From assembly GCA_013001905.1 (NCBI GenBank), contig JABDLC010000001.1:28043-92042 (forward strand): 64,000 nucleotides of DNA. Reading direction: 5' to 3'. The notes under the pieces are model-generated. The model searched no databases. It was not told the origin of the DNA and worked only from the letters and a program-made list of their open reading frames with translations. Shown here piece by piece: positions 37,561-47,586 of this stretch; position 1 is the stretch's first letter; each line of letters starts with the position of its first letter. The DNA comes from Gammaproteobacteria bacterium (GTDB lineage: Bacteria > Pseudomonadota > Gammaproteobacteria > Steroidobacterales > GCA-2729495). A program made the position numbers and the translations under genes.

Positions 37561-37665
37561 TATAGTGTGTGCCCTGCTTCAGGGTCAATACGCGAGCGGC
37601 TTTCACGGTGTTAGGATACGGCTCTCCGAGACCGGGTCTACGCTTGTGCCGGACACCAATTAATT

Positions 37666-38265
37666 GTGACAACAGAATTAACAGCCGATTTCAGTACGGT
37701 GCGCGGTTTGCTGCATGCGCTCGATGCGAGCTGGGAGCCTGCAGAAGCGCACGGCGCCTTCTGTGGTCGCGCGTGCCTGTCGGGTAGCGCGGCGCTGCGC
37801 GACTGGGTGACCGATCTGGCAGGCGATCGCGACCCGGCGGATGTGCTTGCCGGAGAGGATGTGCAGGACCTGCAGCGACTCGCTGCCACCAGTCTGCTGC
37901 AGCTGGAAGGCAGGCAAATGAACTTCCGCTTGCTGCTGCCCGATGAGAATGCGCCGATAGACGAGCGCACCAGCAGCCTCGCTGACTGGTGCCATGGCTT
38001 TATGCACGGTTTATCCAGTGCCGGCGGCGCGGATCAGGGCCCCTACGCTGATGCACTCGAATCCGGAGTTGTTAAAGAAATCATTGATGATTTCAGCGAA
38101 ATAACCCGGGCCGCTGCGGATCAGGATGCCTCCGAAGCGGCTGAGTTCGCTTTTGCCGAGCTTGAGGAGTATGTGCGTGTTTCGGTGCAGCTGATCTATG
38201 AAGAAACGGCGGAATTACGCGGCGGCAGTGGCGCGGCCGGCGCCGATCAGGGGGCCGCGCATTGA
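37666..38265 (+). CDS. UPF0149 family protein (YgfB/YecA-like)
   Basis: ADWCHGFMHGLSSAG motif; upstream of pepP as in other gammaproteobacteria. Confidence 0.85.
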   Translation: MTTELTADFSTVRGLLHALDASWEPAEAHGAFCGRACLSGSAALRDWVTDLAGDRDPADVLAGEDVQDLQRLAATSLLQLEGRQMNFRLLLPDENAPIDERTSSLADWCHGFMHGLSSAGGADQGPYADALESGVVKEIIDDFSEITRAAADQDASEAAEFAFAELEEYVRVSVQLIYEETAELRGGSGAAGADQGAAH

Positions 38266-39575
38266 ATGCCGGTGAATACAAGCGCCGGCGGCGCGCGATC
38301 ATGCAAATGATGGGCAAGGACAGCATCGCTATCCTGCCCGCCGCGCCGGTGCGCAAACGCAATCGTGACGTTGAATACGCCTACCGGCAGGACAGCGATT
38401 TTCACTACCTGACGGGCTTTAATGAGCCGGAGTCGGTTGCCGTGCTGGTGCCGGGACGGGCTGACGGCGAATTTCTGCTGTTTTGCCGCGACAGCGACCC
38501 GGCCCGGGAGCAATGGGATGGCCGCAGGGCATCCCCTGACGGTGCGGTTGCGGACTTCGGTGCGGATGAGGGTTACGAGATCGGCGCGATTGATGATTTG
38601 CTGCCGGACATCATCAGTCAGTGCGACAGCGTTTACTACACCATGGGGGCCCAACCGGACTTCGATGCCCGGCTGCTCGGCTGGATCAACGAATTGCGCG
38701 CTCAGAGTAGCGGCGGACAGCACACCCCCGACGAATTCATCGCACTCGATCATCTGTTACACGACCTGCGCCTCTATAAGAGTCGTGCCGAAATCAGTGC
38801 CATGAAAAAAGCGGCGCGTATTACCGTCGCCGCGCATCGTCGCGCGATCAGTGCCTGTCGTCCCGGCATGCACGAGTACGAGCTGGAAGCGGAATACCTG
38901 CACGAGTTTCGTCGCAACGGCGTTGAATCGGCATACCAGCCGATTGTGGGCGGCGGCGCTAACGGCTGCATTCTGCATTACGTGACCAACGATCAGCCGC
39001 TCGAGGACGGTGACCTTGTGCTCGCCGACGTTGGCGCGGAATACGACTGTTACGCTGCGGATGTCACGCGTACCTGGCCGGTGAACGGGCGGTTCACAGA
39101 GGCTCAGCGGGCGCTGTACACCATAGTGCTGGCTGCGCATGACGCCGCGATCCGACAGGTGCGGCCCGGCAGTCACTGGAACGACCCGCATGACGCAGCC
39201 GTTCGTGAGATTACGAAAGGGCTGGTGCGCGTGGGTTTGCTCAAAGGCGACGTGAAGAAACTGATTGCCGACGGCAAGTACCGGCGCTTCTTTATGCACC
39301 GCACCGGTCACTGGCTCGGGATGGATGTGCACGATGTCGGTGATTACAAGGTCGCGGATCACTGGCGGCTGCTGGAACCCGGCATGGTGATGACGATTGA
39401 GCCCGGTCTGTACATTCCCGCGGCGCGAAATATTCCGCGTAAGTGGCACAACATCGGTATACGCATTGAGGACGATGTGCTGGTCACCAAAACCGGTTGC
39501 GACGTGTTGACGCGGGCGCTGCCTGTGGATCCGGATGCGCTCGAGGCGCTGGCCGGGGCCGCAACCGGCACATGA
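38262..39575 (+). CDS. pepP: Xaa-Pro aminopeptidase P
   Basis: QDSDFHYLTGFNEPESV, metallopeptidase motifs VLADVGAEYDCYAADVTRTWPV, HRTGHWLGMDVHDVG. Confidence 0.94.
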   Translation: MNAGEYKRRRRAIMQMMGKDSIAILPAAPVRKRNRDVEYAYRQDSDFHYLTGFNEPESVAVLVPGRADGEFLLFCRDSDPAREQWDGRRASPDGAVADFGADEGYEIGAIDDLLPDIISQCDSVYYTMGAQPDFDARLLGWINELRAQSSGGQHTPDEFIALDHLLHDLRLYKSRAEISAMKKAARITVAAHRRAISACRPGMHEYELEAEYLHEFRRNGVESAYQPIVGGGANGCILHYVTNDQPLEDGDLVLADVGAEYDCYAADVTRTWPVNGRFTEAQRALYTIVLAAHDAAIRQVRPGSHWNDPHDAAVREITKGLVRVGLLKGDVKKLIADGKYRRFFMHRTGHWLGMDVHDVGDYKVADHWRLLEPGMVMTIEPGLYIPAARNIPRKWHNIGIRIEDDVLVTKTGCDVLTRALPVDPDALEALAGAATGT

Positions 39576-40810
39576 GCGGGAGCTGCGATTACGACGTGGT
39601 TGTCGCCGGCGGCGGTCTGGTCGGCGGCAGTCTGGCGGTTGCGCTTGCACAGACCGATCTGCGCGTCGCGCTGATCGAGGCAGTACCACCCGACAGCGCG
39701 GCACAACCCAGTTTTGATGACCGCACCATCGCGCTGTCGCACGGCAGCTGCAAGATTCTGCAGCAACTCGGGCTCTGGCCACTGCTGCGCGACAGTGTGT
39801 TTCCGGTTGAGCGCATTCACATCTCGGAGCAGGGCCGGTTTGGCACCGCGCTGATCGTCGCTGCAGAGCAGGGTATTGCGGAGCTCGGCTACGTCATTAA
39901 AGGGCGTGAGCTCGGTCATGCGCTCTGGCAGAAGATCGGCGATTTGCCCACGCTTGATGTCATCTGCCCGGGTACCGTGACGGCCACGTCACAGTCCGTC
40001 AGTAGCTGCCGCTCCCTGACGGTTGCAACACAGGGTCAGGAGCGGCGTATCGAGACACAGCTGCTGGTCGTTGCCGACGGTGCGCGTTCTGCCCTCCGTG
40101 CTGCGCTGGGCGTCGGTGCGAGTCGCGACGATTACGAACAGACGGCCATTGTGGCGAATGTGCAGGTCGCCAAACGCTATACCGGCCACACGGCGTATGA
40201 GCGCTTTACGCCGGACGGCCCGCTTGCCCTGCTGCCCGGTATCGATGGTCGCTACACGGTGGTGCTGGCGCGACCCTCTGACAATGCCGAGGCGCTGCTG
40301 CAACTCGATGACGACAACTTTTTGCAGGTCGTGCAGTCGTGTATTGGTATGCGGCTCGGACGATTGCAGAAACTGGGGCAACGCAGTAGCTATCCGCTGG
40401 AGCTCGTGCAGACAGCCGCATTGACCACATCGCGTGCAGTGATGATTGGCAACGCGGCGCACGGACTGCATCCGGTTGCAGGGCAGGGCTTCAATCTCGG
40501 GTTGCGCGACGTTGCCAGCCTCGCCGAAATACTCGCGGACGCGGCGCGCAGCGAACACGCACTGGACGCGGGTGCTGAATCCTTGTTGGCAGAGTACGCC
40601 GCCTGGCGCGATCAGGATCAACGCAACGTTGTGCGGTTCACTGATGGGCTGATCCGCTTGTTCGGTCGCAAGGGCCGCATGCTGGCCGCAGGGCGGGGGC
40701 TCGGTCTGGCGGCCTTCGACCTCTTTCCTGCGGGCAAACGTGAACTCGCCCGGCAGACGATGGGGCTGGGCGGGCGTGTGGCACGACTCGCGCGGGGATT
40801 GCCGTTGTGA
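39572..40810 (+). CDS. ubiH: 2-octaprenyl-6-methoxyphenyl hydroxylase (UbiH-like flavin monooxygenase)
   Basis: YDVVVAGGGLVGGSLAVALAQTDLRVALIE, GNAAHGLHPVAGQGFNLGLRDVASL. Confidence 0.9.
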   Translation: MSGSCDYDVVVAGGGLVGGSLAVALAQTDLRVALIEAVPPDSAAQPSFDDRTIALSHGSCKILQQLGLWPLLRDSVFPVERIHISEQGRFGTALIVAAEQGIAELGYVIKGRELGHALWQKIGDLPTLDVICPGTVTATSQSVSSCRSLTVATQGQERRIETQLLVVADGARSALRAALGVGASRDDYEQTAIVANVQVAKRYTGHTAYERFTPDGPLALLPGIDGRYTVVLARPSDNAEALLQLDDDNFLQVVQSCIGMRLGRLQKLGQRSSYPLELVQTAALTTSRAVMIGNAAHGLHPVAGQGFNLGLRDVASLAEILADAARSEHALDAGAESLLAEYAAWRDQDQRNVVRFTDGLIRLFGRKGRMLAAGRGLGLAAFDLFPAGKRELARQTMGLGGRVARLARGLPL

Positions 40811-42003
40811 GTCAGCCGCGTTCGTACGATGTGGTTATCGCCGGGGGCGGTGTTATCGGTCTGCTGCTGGCGCGATTACTCACTGAGCTTCGTTGCGGCG
40901 CCGACGCGCTGCGCATTGCAGTGATTGAGCCGGATCCGCCGATGCCCGTGTCTGACGAGAGTCTGGACTTGCGTGTCTCTGCGTTGTCCCCTGCATCATT
41001 GCAAATGCTGGATTCGGTCGGCTGTCTGGCACGGGTCCCGGCGCATGCTCAGTGTGCCTTCGACACGATGCGTGTCTGGCAGAACGGTGACGGCCCGGAA
41101 AATGATCACGCGATCTGCTTTTCAGCAGCGCAAGCGGGCGCCGCCGAGTTGGGGCGCATCGTCGAAAACCGTTCGGTGCGTGCGGTGCTGTGGTCATTGC
41201 TTGAAGAGGATGGTCGCTGCGATTTGTTGCAGGCGGAGCTCACTGCGCTGACCGAGCGCGCCGGGGATATGCAATTGCAGTTGACGAACGGTGTCGCGCA
41301 TACGCGACTCCTGATCGGCGCGGACGGCGCTGCGTCACCGGTGCGTGAGCTACTGGGTATTCGCAGTCGTGAAATCACGTACGGGGAGAATGCCCTGGTC
41401 GCGCATTTGCAGCCGGCCTTGCCGCATCAGGCGACGGCATGGCAGAAGTTTTTACCCGGCGGTCCGGCGGCATTACTGCCGCTCGCGGACGGTCGCGTAT
41501 CGCTGGTCTGGTCGCACCCGGAAGATGACACGGAACACTTGCTGGCACTGGACGATCAGGAATTTGCAGCAAGGCTGACCCGCGAGCTCGATGGCGTGTT
41601 GGGAGAATTGTCCTGCACGACCGCGCGTGCTGTGTTTCCGCTCTGCAGTGCGCACGCGGAGCGCTATACGGGCCGCCGGTTTGCGCTCGTTGGTGATGCA
41701 GCCCATCGCATCCACCCGCTGGCCGGGCAGGGCGCCAATCTCGGCATGCGCGACGTTGCGGCGCTGTCCTCGGAGTTGCGGGAATTCCTGCGTCAGCCGC
41801 TGGCTGATCCGGGTGACCCGCGTATGCTGCGCCGTTACGAAAGATCAAGAAAAGGCGATAACGCATTGACCTTGCGCACAATGCAGGGCCTTGATGGATT
41901 GTTTACTTCGGGTCTCGCTGAACTGGCCGGTGCCGGGATGGGCATGGTTGATCGTTCGCCCTTGTTGAAGAGCATGCTCGCCCGTTACGCCATGGGCGGA
42001 TAG
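40807..42003 (+). CDS. ubiI: UbiI/VisC-like ubiquinone biosynthesis flavin monooxygenase
   Basis: YDVVIAGGGVIGLLLARLL, GDAAHRIHPLAGQGANLGMRDVAAL; third member of pepP-ubiH-ubiI order. Confidence 0.86.
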   Translation: MSQPRSYDVVIAGGGVIGLLLARLLTELRCGADALRIAVIEPDPPMPVSDESLDLRVSALSPASLQMLDSVGCLARVPAHAQCAFDTMRVWQNGDGPENDHAICFSAAQAGAAELGRIVENRSVRAVLWSLLEEDGRCDLLQAELTALTERAGDMQLQLTNGVAHTRLLIGADGAASPVRELLGIRSREITYGENALVAHLQPALPHQATAWQKFLPGGPAALLPLADGRVSLVWSHPEDDTEHLLALDDQEFAARLTRELDGVLGELSCTTARAVFPLCSAHAERYTGRRFALVGDAAHRIHPLAGQGANLGMRDVAALSSELREFLRQPLADPGDPRMLRRYERSRKGDNALTLRTMQGLDGLFTSGLAELAGAGMGMVDRSPLLKSMLARYAMGG

Positions 42004-42036
42004 TGTATTATTAGCGCTCGGTTTTTCGAATTTGTG

Positions 42037-42221
42037 TGAGAGAGTCGAGATCGGTAAACACTGATCACCGGCCGCCGAAGGCGCAACTCGCTCGGAAACG
42101 CTCAGGCAAAGGGAACACGCATTCGAACTGACTCTGGAGAGCGATCGCTTGGCGATCCACCGAAGGGGTGCGGCCCGACATTTTCTTGTCAGGCCCGATC
42201 TCTCAGGTACACGGACAGAGG
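42037..42221 (+). promoter_or_regulatory. Tandem glycine riboswitch
   Basis: Two aptamer-like units: gagagtcgag..gccgccgaaggcgcaa..ctcaggcaaaggga and ctggagagcgatcg..ccaccgaaggggtgc..tctctcaggtacacggacagaggg; upstream of gcvT. Confidence 0.93.
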
Positions 42222-42253
42222 GGCGGCAGGCATGGGCCTGCCGCCCTTTTTTT
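42222..42253 (+). terminator. Intrinsic terminator of glycine riboswitch expression platform
   Basis: ggcggcaggc-atgg-gcctgccgcc followed by cttttttt. Confidence 0.9.
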
Positions 42254-42299
42254 ATGCTGTAAATTTTTGTCCGCGCACTGCGTAAACAGGTTTCTGCCT

Positions 42300-43382
42300 A
42301 TGCAACAGACAACGTTATACGGTCGCCATGTAGCCGCCGGCGCCAAGATGGTGGATTTCGGCGGCTGGGCTATGCCGCTGCACTATGGGTCGCAGATAGA
42401 AGAGCATCATGTCGTGCGTCGCGCTGCCGGCATGTTTGATGTGTCACACATGACCGTGGTCGATATCGACGGATCCGACAGCGCAGTCTGGCTGCGCACG
42501 CTGCTTGCTAACGACATCGGGCGACTGGTGCAGCCCGGTAAAGGTCTCTACAGCTGCATGCTGAATGAACAGGGCGGTGTTGTGGATGACCTGATCGCCT
42601 ACAGCTGCGGCGGCAACCGCTACCGCCTGATCGTAAACGCAGCGACCCGTGACCAGGATCTGGCCTGGATGCGCGCAACGGCCGCCGGCCGTGACGTCGT
42701 CATTAACGAGCGCAGTGATCTTGCAATGATCGCGGTGCAGGGTCCGGACGCGCGTGCTATCGCGGCGCCGCTGCTGCCCAACGCATTGGGTGACGCGGCA
42801 ATGGAGCTCGGCAAATTCGAAGCCCTGCAGGCCGGCGAAATCTTTGTGGCGCGCACGGGTTACACCGGTGAGGACGGATGGGAAATCGTACTGCCACCGG
42901 CGGCAGCTGCCACGTTATGGGATGCACTTGCGGAGGCGGGTGTTGCGCCCTGTGGGCTCGGTGCGCGCGATACGTTGCGGCTGGAAGCCGGGCTCAACTT
43001 GTATGGCCAGGACATGGATACTGTCACGACGCCGCTCGTGAGCAATCTTGCCTGGACCGTGGCGTGGGAGCCGGCAGAGCGCGATTTTATCGGTCGTGCG
43101 GCGCTCGAGTCGGAACGAGGCGCCGGTCCGCAGCATCAGTTGGTCGGCCTGTTGCTGGAAGGTCGCGGTGTGATGCGCGCGGGACAGGTCGTGCGCACCT
43201 CGGCCGGTGACGGTGAGATTACCAGCGGCGGGTTTTCGCCCACCATGGAGCGCTCCATTGCGTTTGCGCGCGTGCCGACAGGTGTCGCGGCAGACTGTGA
43301 AGTGCAGATCAGAAAAAACGAGGTGCCTGCGCGGATTGTCAAAGCGCCCTTTGTCAGGAACGGCGAAATCATTGTTACGTGA
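42300..43382 (+). CDS. gcvT: Glycine cleavage system aminomethyltransferase (T protein)
   Basis: TTLYGRHVAAGAKMVDFGGWAMPLHYGSQIEEHHVVRRAAGMFDVSHM; ATG at 42300 (ORF track start lies in the riboswitch). Confidence 0.96.
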   Translation: MQQTTLYGRHVAAGAKMVDFGGWAMPLHYGSQIEEHHVVRRAAGMFDVSHMTVVDIDGSDSAVWLRTLLANDIGRLVQPGKGLYSCMLNEQGGVVDDLIAYSCGGNRYRLIVNAATRDQDLAWMRATAAGRDVVINERSDLAMIAVQGPDARAIAAPLLPNALGDAAMELGKFEALQAGEIFVARTGYTGEDGWEIVLPPAAAATLWDALAEAGVAPCGLGARDTLRLEAGLNLYGQDMDTVTTPLVSNLAWTVAWEPAERDFIGRAALESERGAGPQHQLVGLLLEGRGVMRAGQVVRTSAGDGEITSGGFSPTMERSIAFARVPTGVAADCEVQIRKNEVPARIVKAPFVRNGEIIVT

Positions 43383-43446
43383 CCGCCCCGGGCCAGACGC
43401 TGCACCCACCTCAGAATAACGAATACAAATATCGCGGAGAAAACAG

Positions 43447-43842
43447 ATGAGTGAAGTACCGGCGCAACTGCTCTATACCGAAGAGCACGAATGGTTGCGA
43501 CTCGAGGATGACGGGGACGTCACCGTAGGCATCACCGATCATGCGCAGGCGGCGCTCGGAGAACTGGTGTTTGTCGAGGTGCCTGAAAGCGGCAACGATT
43601 ATGACACCGGCGATGCGTGTGCAGTGGTGGAGTCTGTAAAGGCGGCCAGCGATGTTTACTGCCCGCTGGCCGGTTCGATCACTGAAGCTAACGAAGCGTT
43701 GGCTGACGAGCCTGAATTAGTCAACGGCAGTCCGTACGACGACGGCTGGGTGTTCCGCATCCGTCCGGCTGATGCCACGGTGTTGGACGGCATGATGGAT
43801 GCCGAAGCGTATGAACGCTTTATTGCTGAGTTGGAAGACTGA
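43447..43842 (+). CDS. gcvH: Glycine cleavage system H protein
   Basis: [40 protein letters not shown], lipoyl motif [12 protein letters not shown]. Confidence 0.97.
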   Translation: MSEVPAQLLYTEEHEWLRLEDDGDVTVGITDHAQAALGELVFVEVPESGNDYDTGDACAVVESVKAASDVYCPLAGSITEANEALADEPELVNGSPYDDGWVFRIRPADATVLDGMMDAEAYERFIAELED

Positions 43843-45203
43843 TGCCTTTTATTCCTCATACCGACACTGATGTGCGTGCCATGCTGGATGCCATCGGCGC
43901 ACGCAGTATCGACGACCTGTTTGATGAGATTCCCGCGGGGCTGCGCATGCCGGGTCTGGACGCCGTCGGGCCCGGGCTCAGCGAGGCGGAAATTTCCCGC
44001 CTGATGCAGACACGTGCGCGGGCCGACGGGGAGCCGCTGTGCTTTATCGGCGCAGGTGCCTACGACCACTATGTGCCGGCCGCGGTTTGGGACATTGCCA
44101 CTCGCGGCGAGTTCTACAGTGCGTATACGCCGTATCAGGCTGAAGCGAGTCAGGGCACGCTGCAGGTTATTTACGAATTTCAGACCATGCTGGCGGGTCT
44201 GACCGGCCTCGACGTATCGAATGCGTCGCTGTACGACGGTGCAACGGCGTTTGCGGAGGCGTGCCTGATGGCTGTCCGCGCGAATCGCAAAGTAAAGACC
44301 AAAAAGATTCTGGTGCCGCGCAGCGTCAATCCTCATTACCGCGAGGTGGCGCAAAATATGGTGACGGGCCAGGACATCGAGCTGGTCGAATTGCCGCTGG
44401 CCGACGGACGCTGTGATCTGGCCGCGCTGGATGCGCTCGCCGACGAGGAATTTGCGGCCGTCGCGATTCAGCATCCGACCTTCCTCGGCACACTGGAGCA
44501 GGTCGACGCGTTGACCGACTGGGCCCACGCTCGCAACGCGCTCGTGATCGGCGTCGTGAATCCGACTTCATTGGCGTTGCTGCGGCCGCCGGGACAGTGG
44601 GGTGAGCACGGTGCCGACATCGCCTGTGGTGAGGGGCAGCCACTGGGCGTGCCATTGTCCGCCGGCGGGCCGTATTACGGCTTTCTGGTGTGCGCGCAGG
44701 CGATTGTCAGGCAGATGCCCGGCCGTATAGCCGGTCGCACCGTCGATATCGACGGCAAGCCCGGTTTCACGCTGACGCTGCAGGCGCGCGAGCAGCATAT
44801 CCGCCGGTCACGGGCGACCTCCAACATCTGCACCAATCAGGGCCTCATCGCAACAGCGTCCACTATTTATATGGCGCTGATGGGCGCTGCCGGTCTGCGC
44901 GAAGTTGCCACCAGCTGTAATGCCAATACACGCGAGTTGGTGGCAACGCTGAGTGACCTGCCCGGCGTCACACAGATGTTCGACACGCCGTACTTTCACG
45001 AGGCAGTAATGCAGCTGGACCGTCCGGTCGCAGTGGTGCTCGATGCGTTGTCGCGACAGGGTGTGCTCGGTGGCTACGATTTGAGTGAGCAATACCCGGA
45101 GCTCGGCAACGCAATGCTGGTGTGCGCGACAGAAACCAAGAGTCGCGCCGATATACGTGTCTATGCACGGGCGATGAGCGACGTCTTCGGAGTGGCGGCA
45201 TGA
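43842..45203 (+). CDS. gcvPA: Glycine dehydrogenase (decarboxylating) subunit 1
   Basis: [60 protein letters not shown]. Confidence 0.95.
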   Translation: MPFIPHTDTDVRAMLDAIGARSIDDLFDEIPAGLRMPGLDAVGPGLSEAEISRLMQTRARADGEPLCFIGAGAYDHYVPAAVWDIATRGEFYSAYTPYQAEASQGTLQVIYEFQTMLAGLTGLDVSNASLYDGATAFAEACLMAVRANRKVKTKKILVPRSVNPHYREVAQNMVTGQDIELVELPLADGRCDLAALDALADEEFAAVAIQHPTFLGTLEQVDALTDWAHARNALVIGVVNPTSLALLRPPGQWGEHGADIACGEGQPLGVPLSAGGPYYGFLVCAQAIVRQMPGRIAGRTVDIDGKPGFTLTLQAREQHIRRSRATSNICTNQGLIATASTIYMALMGAAGLREVATSCNANTRELVATLSDLPGVTQMFDTPYFHEAVMQLDRPVAVVLDALSRQGVLGGYDLSEQYPELGNAMLVCATETKSRADIRVYARAMSDVFGVAA

Positions 45204-46648
45204 GTGAGCAACTGATATTTGAATACCACTCGCGTGGTCGTGAGGGTTTTGCACCGCAGGCGGCCGGCGAAGCAGAGTTGCCCGCCGACCTGTTGCGTAC
45301 CGACGAACCGCTGTTGCCGACCGCATCCGAGCTTGATGTTGTGCGCCACTACACACGACTGTCGCAGCTGAACTTCTCCATCGACACTCATTTCTACCCG
45401 CTGGGCAGCTGCACGATGAAATACAACCCCCGGGTCTGTAATCGTCTGGCGATGCTGCCGCAGTTTCTGGCGCGGCACCCGTTCGGTGCCGAAGAGCACG
45501 GCCAGGGGTTTATGCAAACCATGCATGAGCTGCAGGGCATGCTCGAGGTGGCAACGGGTATGCAGGCGGTGTCGCTGACGCCCATGGCGGGCGCGCAGGG
45601 CGAGTTTGCCGGCGTCGCTATGATCAAGGCCTATCATGACGCCCGCGGTGATACCGAAAGGCGGCAGATTATTGTGCCGGACGCGGCACACGGCACGAAT
45701 CCTGCGACCGCGACCATGTGCGGCTGCGATGTGGTCGAAATTCCGACGCGTGCCGACGGTGATCTGGATATTGAACGACTGCGCAGCGCGGTCGGGCCGC
45801 AGACGGCCGGCATCATGCTCACTAATCCTTCGACACTGGGCGTGTTTGAACGGCAGATCGCTGAGATTGCCGAGATCGTCCATGCGGCGGGTGGTCTGCT
45901 GTATTACGACGGCGCCAATCTGAACGCGATTCTCGGCAAAACCTCCCCGGGTGCCATGGGTTTTGATGTGGTGCACGTCAATCTTCATAAAACCTTCTCG
46001 ACCCCGCACGGTGGCGGCGGGCCGGGTTCCGGCGCAGTGGGTGTTGGTGAACGCCTGCGACCGTTCCTGCCGATTCCCTATGTAGTCAAAGACGGTGAGC
46101 GCTATCGCTGGGCACGCGAGAAAGACTGCCCGCAAAGCATTGGTCGCCTGTCCGCCTTCATGGGCAATGCCGGCGTGCTGCTGCGCGCGTATGTGTATAT
46201 GCGGATGCTCGGCAGTGAGGGCATGGGCCGGGTCGCCGATTTTTCAGTGCTGAATGCTAATTACCTGATGGTGCGTTTGCAGGAAGCCGGCTTCGTGCTG
46301 GCGTACCCGGAGCGTCGCGCAAGTCACGAGTTCATCATTTCGCTGAAGCAAATCACGCGCGACACGGGCGTGACCGCAATGGACTTTGCCAAAGCGCTGC
46401 TTGATCACGGCTTCCATGCGCCCACCACTTACTTTCCGTTGCTGGTGCCGGAGTGTTTGCTGATCGAGCCGACCGAATCGGAATCGCCACAAACCCTTGA
46501 TGCTTTCGTTGCTGCCATGGTGGCAATCCGCGAACAATCCTACGTCGACGCGGATGCCATTAAAGAAGCACCGCTGACCATGCCGGTGCGACGTCTGGAT
46601 GACGTGCGCGCGGCGAAACAACCTGATCTGGTCTGGAGTCAAACTTAA
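45200..46648 (+). CDS. gcvPB: Glycine dehydrogenase (decarboxylating) subunit 2
   Basis: [48 protein letters not shown] (PLP Lys). Confidence 0.96.
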   Translation: MSEQLIFEYHSRGREGFAPQAAGEAELPADLLRTDEPLLPTASELDVVRHYTRLSQLNFSIDTHFYPLGSCTMKYNPRVCNRLAMLPQFLARHPFGAEEHGQGFMQTMHELQGMLEVATGMQAVSLTPMAGAQGEFAGVAMIKAYHDARGDTERRQIIVPDAAHGTNPATATMCGCDVVEIPTRADGDLDIERLRSAVGPQTAGIMLTNPSTLGVFERQIAEIAEIVHAAGGLLYYDGANLNAILGKTSPGAMGFDVVHVNLHKTFSTPHGGGGPGSGAVGVGERLRPFLPIPYVVKDGERYRWAREKDCPQSIGRLSAFMGNAGVLLRAYVYMRMLGSEGMGRVADFSVLNANYLMVRLQEAGFVLAYPERRASHEFIISLKQITRDTGVTAMDFAKALLDHGFHAPTTYFPLLVPECLLIEPTESESPQTLDAFVAAMVAIREQSYVDADAIKEAPLTMPVRRLDDVRAAKQPDLVWSQT

Positions 46649-47586
46649 TGTCAGCACTGATTTGTGGGTCAATGGCCTACGACAACATCATGGTCTTTCC
46701 CGGCCACTTTAAAGAACAGATCATGCCGGACCAGATTCATATTCTGAATGTTGCGTTCCTGGTGCCCGAGATGCGCAAAGAATTCGGCGGCTGCGCGGGC
46801 AATATTGCGTACAACCTGAACATGCTGGGTGGCGCGGGTTACGCGATGGCGACAGTGGGCGAAGATTTCGGCAATTACCGGAGCTGGTTGCAGCAGGCTA
46901 AGGTCGACAGCCGCTACATAAGTGAAGTGCCGGATACCTTCACGGCGCAGGCTTACATTACGACTGATCTGGATGACAATCAGATCACTGCTTTTCATCC
47001 CGGCGCGATGGACCATTCGCACAGCAACCGGGTACCGACCGATGCGGGCATTACGCTGGGCATGATCTCGCCGGACGGACGGCAGGGCATGATCGAACAT
47101 GCCGAACAGTTTGCCGCTGCGGAGATCCCGTTTGTTTTTGACCCGGGTCAGGGTCTGCCGATGTTTGACGGCGACGACCTGCGCGCCTTCATCGGGCAGG
47201 CTGCCTGGGTCACCGTCAACGACTATGAGGGGCAGATGCTGCAGGAGCGCACCGGCTGGAGCGCCGAGGAGATCGCGTCCCGCGTGCAGGCATTGATCGT
47301 GACGCGCGGTGGTGAAGGGTCACGCGTCTATGCGGATGGTGATGTGCTCGAGATACCGGCAGTAGCGCCGGCCGAAATTCTGGATCCGACCGGGTGCGGC
47401 GACTCCTATCGGGCAGGTTTGTTGTACGGCTTGCTAAATGACCTGAACTGGCACGACACTGGCCGTCTTGCAGCATTAATTGGGTCCATAAAAATTGCAC
47501 ATCGCGGCACGCAGAATCATCAGTTCACTCCGGCCAGCCTCGACGATCAGTTCGAAGCGGCGTTCGGGTATCGTCTCGGCCTCTGA
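46648..47586 (+). CDS. PfkB-family carbohydrate/nucleoside kinase (adenosine kinase-like)
   Basis: GGCAGNIAYNLNMLGG, DPTGCGDSYRAGLLYGLL. Confidence 0.88.
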   Translation: MSALICGSMAYDNIMVFPGHFKEQIMPDQIHILNVAFLVPEMRKEFGGCAGNIAYNLNMLGGAGYAMATVGEDFGNYRSWLQQAKVDSRYISEVPDTFTAQAYITTDLDDNQITAFHPGAMDHSHSNRVPTDAGITLGMISPDGRQGMIEHAEQFAAAEIPFVFDPGQGLPMFDGDDLRAFIGQAAWVTVNDYEGQMLQERTGWSAEEIASRVQALIVTRGGEGSRVYADGDVLEIPAVAPAEILDPTGCGDSYRAGLLYGLLNDLNWHDTGRLAALIGSIKIAHRGTQNHQFTPASLDDQFEAAFGYRLGL

